Positions 5,266 to 6,572 of a stretch of 6,572 nucleotides of DNA are shown piece after piece. This stretch comes from DATAVK01 sp036267755. Its GTDB lineage: Bacteria > Actinomycetota > Actinomycetes > JAFAQI01. Made by a program: the position numbers and the translations under genes. The notes below the pieces were generated by a model that saw only the letters and a list, made by a program, of their open reading frames with translations, did no database searches and was not told where the DNA came from. The stretch spans positions 1 to 6,572 of the forward strand of contig DATAVK010000145.1 of NCBI GenBank assembly GCA_036267755.1, in the 5' to 3' direction. The stretch's first letter is position 1, and the number at the start of each line of letters is the position of its first letter.

Positions 5266-5901
5266 ATGGCCACGGTCGCCATGACCCTCCCGGCGCTGCG
5301 CCGCTCGACCCGGCTATGGCTGGGTAGCGGCGTCGCGGCGCTGCTCCTGCTCGGCCTCACCGCCGAGGTGCTCCACGGCGGCTGGGTGGTCAGCATCGAC
5401 CGGCACCTCGAACTGCAGGTGTTCCTGCACCAGCATCACGGGCTCCGCGACGCCGCGAACGTCCTCACCTGGTTGGGCGACCCGGTCACCGTCGTCGCCG
5501 TGGTCGCGTTGTCGACGCTGGTTCTCGCCGTACGTCGAGATCGGGTACGCGCCGTCGCTTTGCCGGTCGGCGTGGTCGCGGCGTTAGTGCTGGGCCAGCT
5601 CGTGCGGCACGCGATCGGCCGCAGCTCCCCCACCTTCGGCTCGCACCTGCATTTCCCTGGCGGCGACTCCTACCCCTCCGGGCACGCGCTCGGGGCGGCG
5701 CTGTGCCTGGCGGCCGTCGCGATCGCGGTACGACGGCGCTGGGTGAGCTGGGCGGCCGCGGTCATCGCCGTACTGGTCGCGGTGGCCCGGGTGTATCTGT
5801 TCGCGCACTTCGCCAGCGATGTGCTCGCCAGCCTGCTCGCCGCAGCCGTGGTCATCACGGCCGTCGAGGCGGTCGCGGAGACCGCAGCGGAAAGAACCTA
5901 G
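5266..5901 (+). CDS. PAP2-family membrane phosphatase
   Basis: This 211-residue integral membrane protein has about six hydrophobic segments (roughly 17-37, 70-89, 97-113, 141-155, 160-178, 185-203). Two of the three PAP2 motifs are clear: PSGH at 137-140, and R175 with H181 and D185 in ARVYLFAHFASD, so both catalytic histidines are present. The first motif, normally K-x6-RP, reads RHAIGRSSP (114-122), with Arg for Lys and Ser for the second Arg. Members dephosphorylate lipid phosphates such as undecaprenyl diphosphate or phosphatidic acid at the membrane. Next to a polyprenyl-phosphate sugar transferase, recycling of the lipid carrier is a reasonable inference. The start is the ATG at 5266, only 4 bp after the upstream stop, with GAGG (5260-5263) overlapping that stop; an ATG at 5281 is possible. 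The stop is shared in CTAG with the opposing gene. Confidence 0.85.
   Translation: MATVAMTLPALRRSTRLWLGSGVAALLLLGLTAEVLHGGWVVSIDRHLELQVFLHQHHGLRDAANVLTWLGDPVTVVAVVALSTLVLAVRRDRVRAVALPVGVVAALVLGQLVRHAIGRSSPTFGSHLHFPGGDSYPSGHALGAALCLAAVAIAVRRRWVSWAAAVIAVLVAVARVYLFAHFASDVLASLLAAAVVITAVEAVAETAAERT
5898..5901. other. CTAG palindrome forming both convergent stop codons
   Basis: The plus-strand PAP2 gene ends with TAG at 5899-5901 and the minus-strand sugar transferase ends with TAG at 5900-5898. The two coding regions overlap tail-to-tail by these four bases, leaving no intergenic terminator. Confidence 0.85.
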
Positions 5902-6572
5902 TAAGCGCCGTCGCGCAGGATCACCGCGAAGAAGGTCTTCCACAGGATCATCAGGTCCATCGCGAACGACCAGTTCTCGACGTAGTAGAGGTCGAGCCGG
6001 ACGCTGTCTTCCCAGCTCAGGTCGGAGCGGCCGGAGACCTGCCACAGGCCGGTGATGCCGGGGCGGACTAGCAGCCGGCGCGCAACGTCGGAGCCGTACT
6101 CCGCGACCTCGCTCGGCAGCGGCGGGCGCGGGCCGACGATGGCCATGTCGCCCTTGACGACGTTCCACAGCTGCGGCAGCTCGTCGAGCGACCACTTGCG
6201 CAGCAGCGCACCGAAGCGGGTCACCCGCGGGTCGGCACGCATCTTGAACAGCAGACCGTCGGCGGCTTCGTTCTGCTCGCGCAGCGTCTCCAGCAGCGCC
6301 TCGGCGTCGGAGCGCATGGTCCGCAGCTTGTACACGGTGAACTCGCGGCCGTGCTTGCCCACTCGGGTCTGCTTGAACAGCGGCGCGCCGGGGCTGTCGA
6401 TCCGGATCATCAGCGCGAGCACGCCGAGCACCGGCAGCATCAGCACGAACGTGACCGTCGCGGCCAGCCACTCGCAGGTCGCCTTCACCCGCGGCCGCAG
6501 CCCGACCAGGTCCGGCTCGTCGACGTGCAGCAGCGGCAGGCCGGCGACCGGGCGGATGTTGATCCGCGGGCC
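5898..6572 (-). CDS. Polyprenyl-phosphate sugar-1-phosphate transferase (5' end missing)
   Basis: The protein belongs to the polyprenyl-phosphate hexose-1-phosphate transferase family, which moves a sugar phosphate from a nucleotide sugar to a lipid carrier and starts an exopolysaccharide or glycan repeat. The 224 residues in the window include a hydrophobic membrane segment (about 36-58), PLFKQTRVGKHGREF, YKLRTMRSDAE, the catalytic Asp-Glu pair in SLDELPQLWN (D130, E131), GDMAIVGPRPPLPSE, and RPGITGLWQVSGRSDLSWED near the end. A GTG at 6488 could be taken as the start, but the frame stays open to the window edge. The 28 residues before it, including VAGLPLLHVDEPDLVGLRPRV, look like the junction of the N-terminal domain in long (WbaP-like) members. 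I therefore call it truncated by the window. The sugar carried cannot be read from this part. Confidence 0.93.
   Translation of the reverse strand, partial: GPRINIRPVAGLPLLHVDEPDLVGLRPRVKATCEWLAATVTFVLMLPVLGVLALMIRIDSPGAPLFKQTRVGKHGREFTVYKLRTMRSDAEALLETLREQNEAADGLLFKMRADPRVTRFGALLRKWSLDELPQLWNVVKGDMAIVGPRPPLPSEVAEYGSDVARRLLVRPGITGLWQVSGRSDLSWEDSVRLDLYYVENWSFAMDLMILWKTFFAVILRDGAY

Noticed and set aside
5898..6488. Complete small sugar transferase starting at the GTG at 6488
   Set aside because: The frame is open to the window end and the preceding 28 residues resemble the N-terminal domain junction of long family members.

Overview
This is a compact, high-GC window from a bacterial chromosome, most likely an actinomycete (Actinomycetota). 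The reasons are GTG starts, starts without Shine-Dalgarno sites but with TANNNT -10 hexamers just upstream, a SigE-family ECF sigma factor with its usual overlapping downstream gene, and the style of the dTDP-rhamnose and sugar-transferase proteins. I cannot name a genus from the sequence alone.

Layout. Bases 1-1444 are on the minus strand: the first codons of a gene that overlaps the sigma-factor stop (1-23), the sigma factor (20-550) and rmlA (584-1444). A 34-bp gap with overlapping, opposed -10 hexamers separates rmlA from the divergent rmlB (1479-2456). After rmlB comes a 101-bp spacer holding a 31-bp direct tandem repeat (about 2.6 copies) and a probable leaderless promoter for rmlD (2558-3427). 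rmlD overlaps by ATGA an HprK-like P-loop kinase gene (3424-4197). A two-part gene follows (4242-5261): an N-terminal PqqD-like domain, then an internal twin-arginine signal, then an unrecognised beta-rich exported domain. A PAP2-family membrane phosphatase (5266-5901) closes the plus-strand run. It ends tail-to-tail, sharing the palindrome CTAG as both stop codons, with a minus-strand polyprenyl-phosphate sugar-1-phosphate transferase whose 5' end lies beyond base 6572.

How the parts fit. RmlA, RmlB and RmlD supply three of the four steps to dTDP-L-rhamnose; rmlC is not here. The sugar-1-phosphate transferase would start a lipid-linked glycan, and the PAP2 enzyme could recycle polyprenyl diphosphate or act on another lipid phosphate. 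This is an edge of a surface-polysaccharide or cell-wall glycan locus. The unexpected part is the HprK-like kinase beside the PqqD-Tat protein. HprK-like and PqqD-like proteins are known partners in some peptide-modification (RiPP) clusters and in some exopolysaccharide loci, but here the PqqD-like domain is fused in front of an export signal and no precursor peptide or maturase is visible. That pair is the best candidate for an undescribed system in the window.
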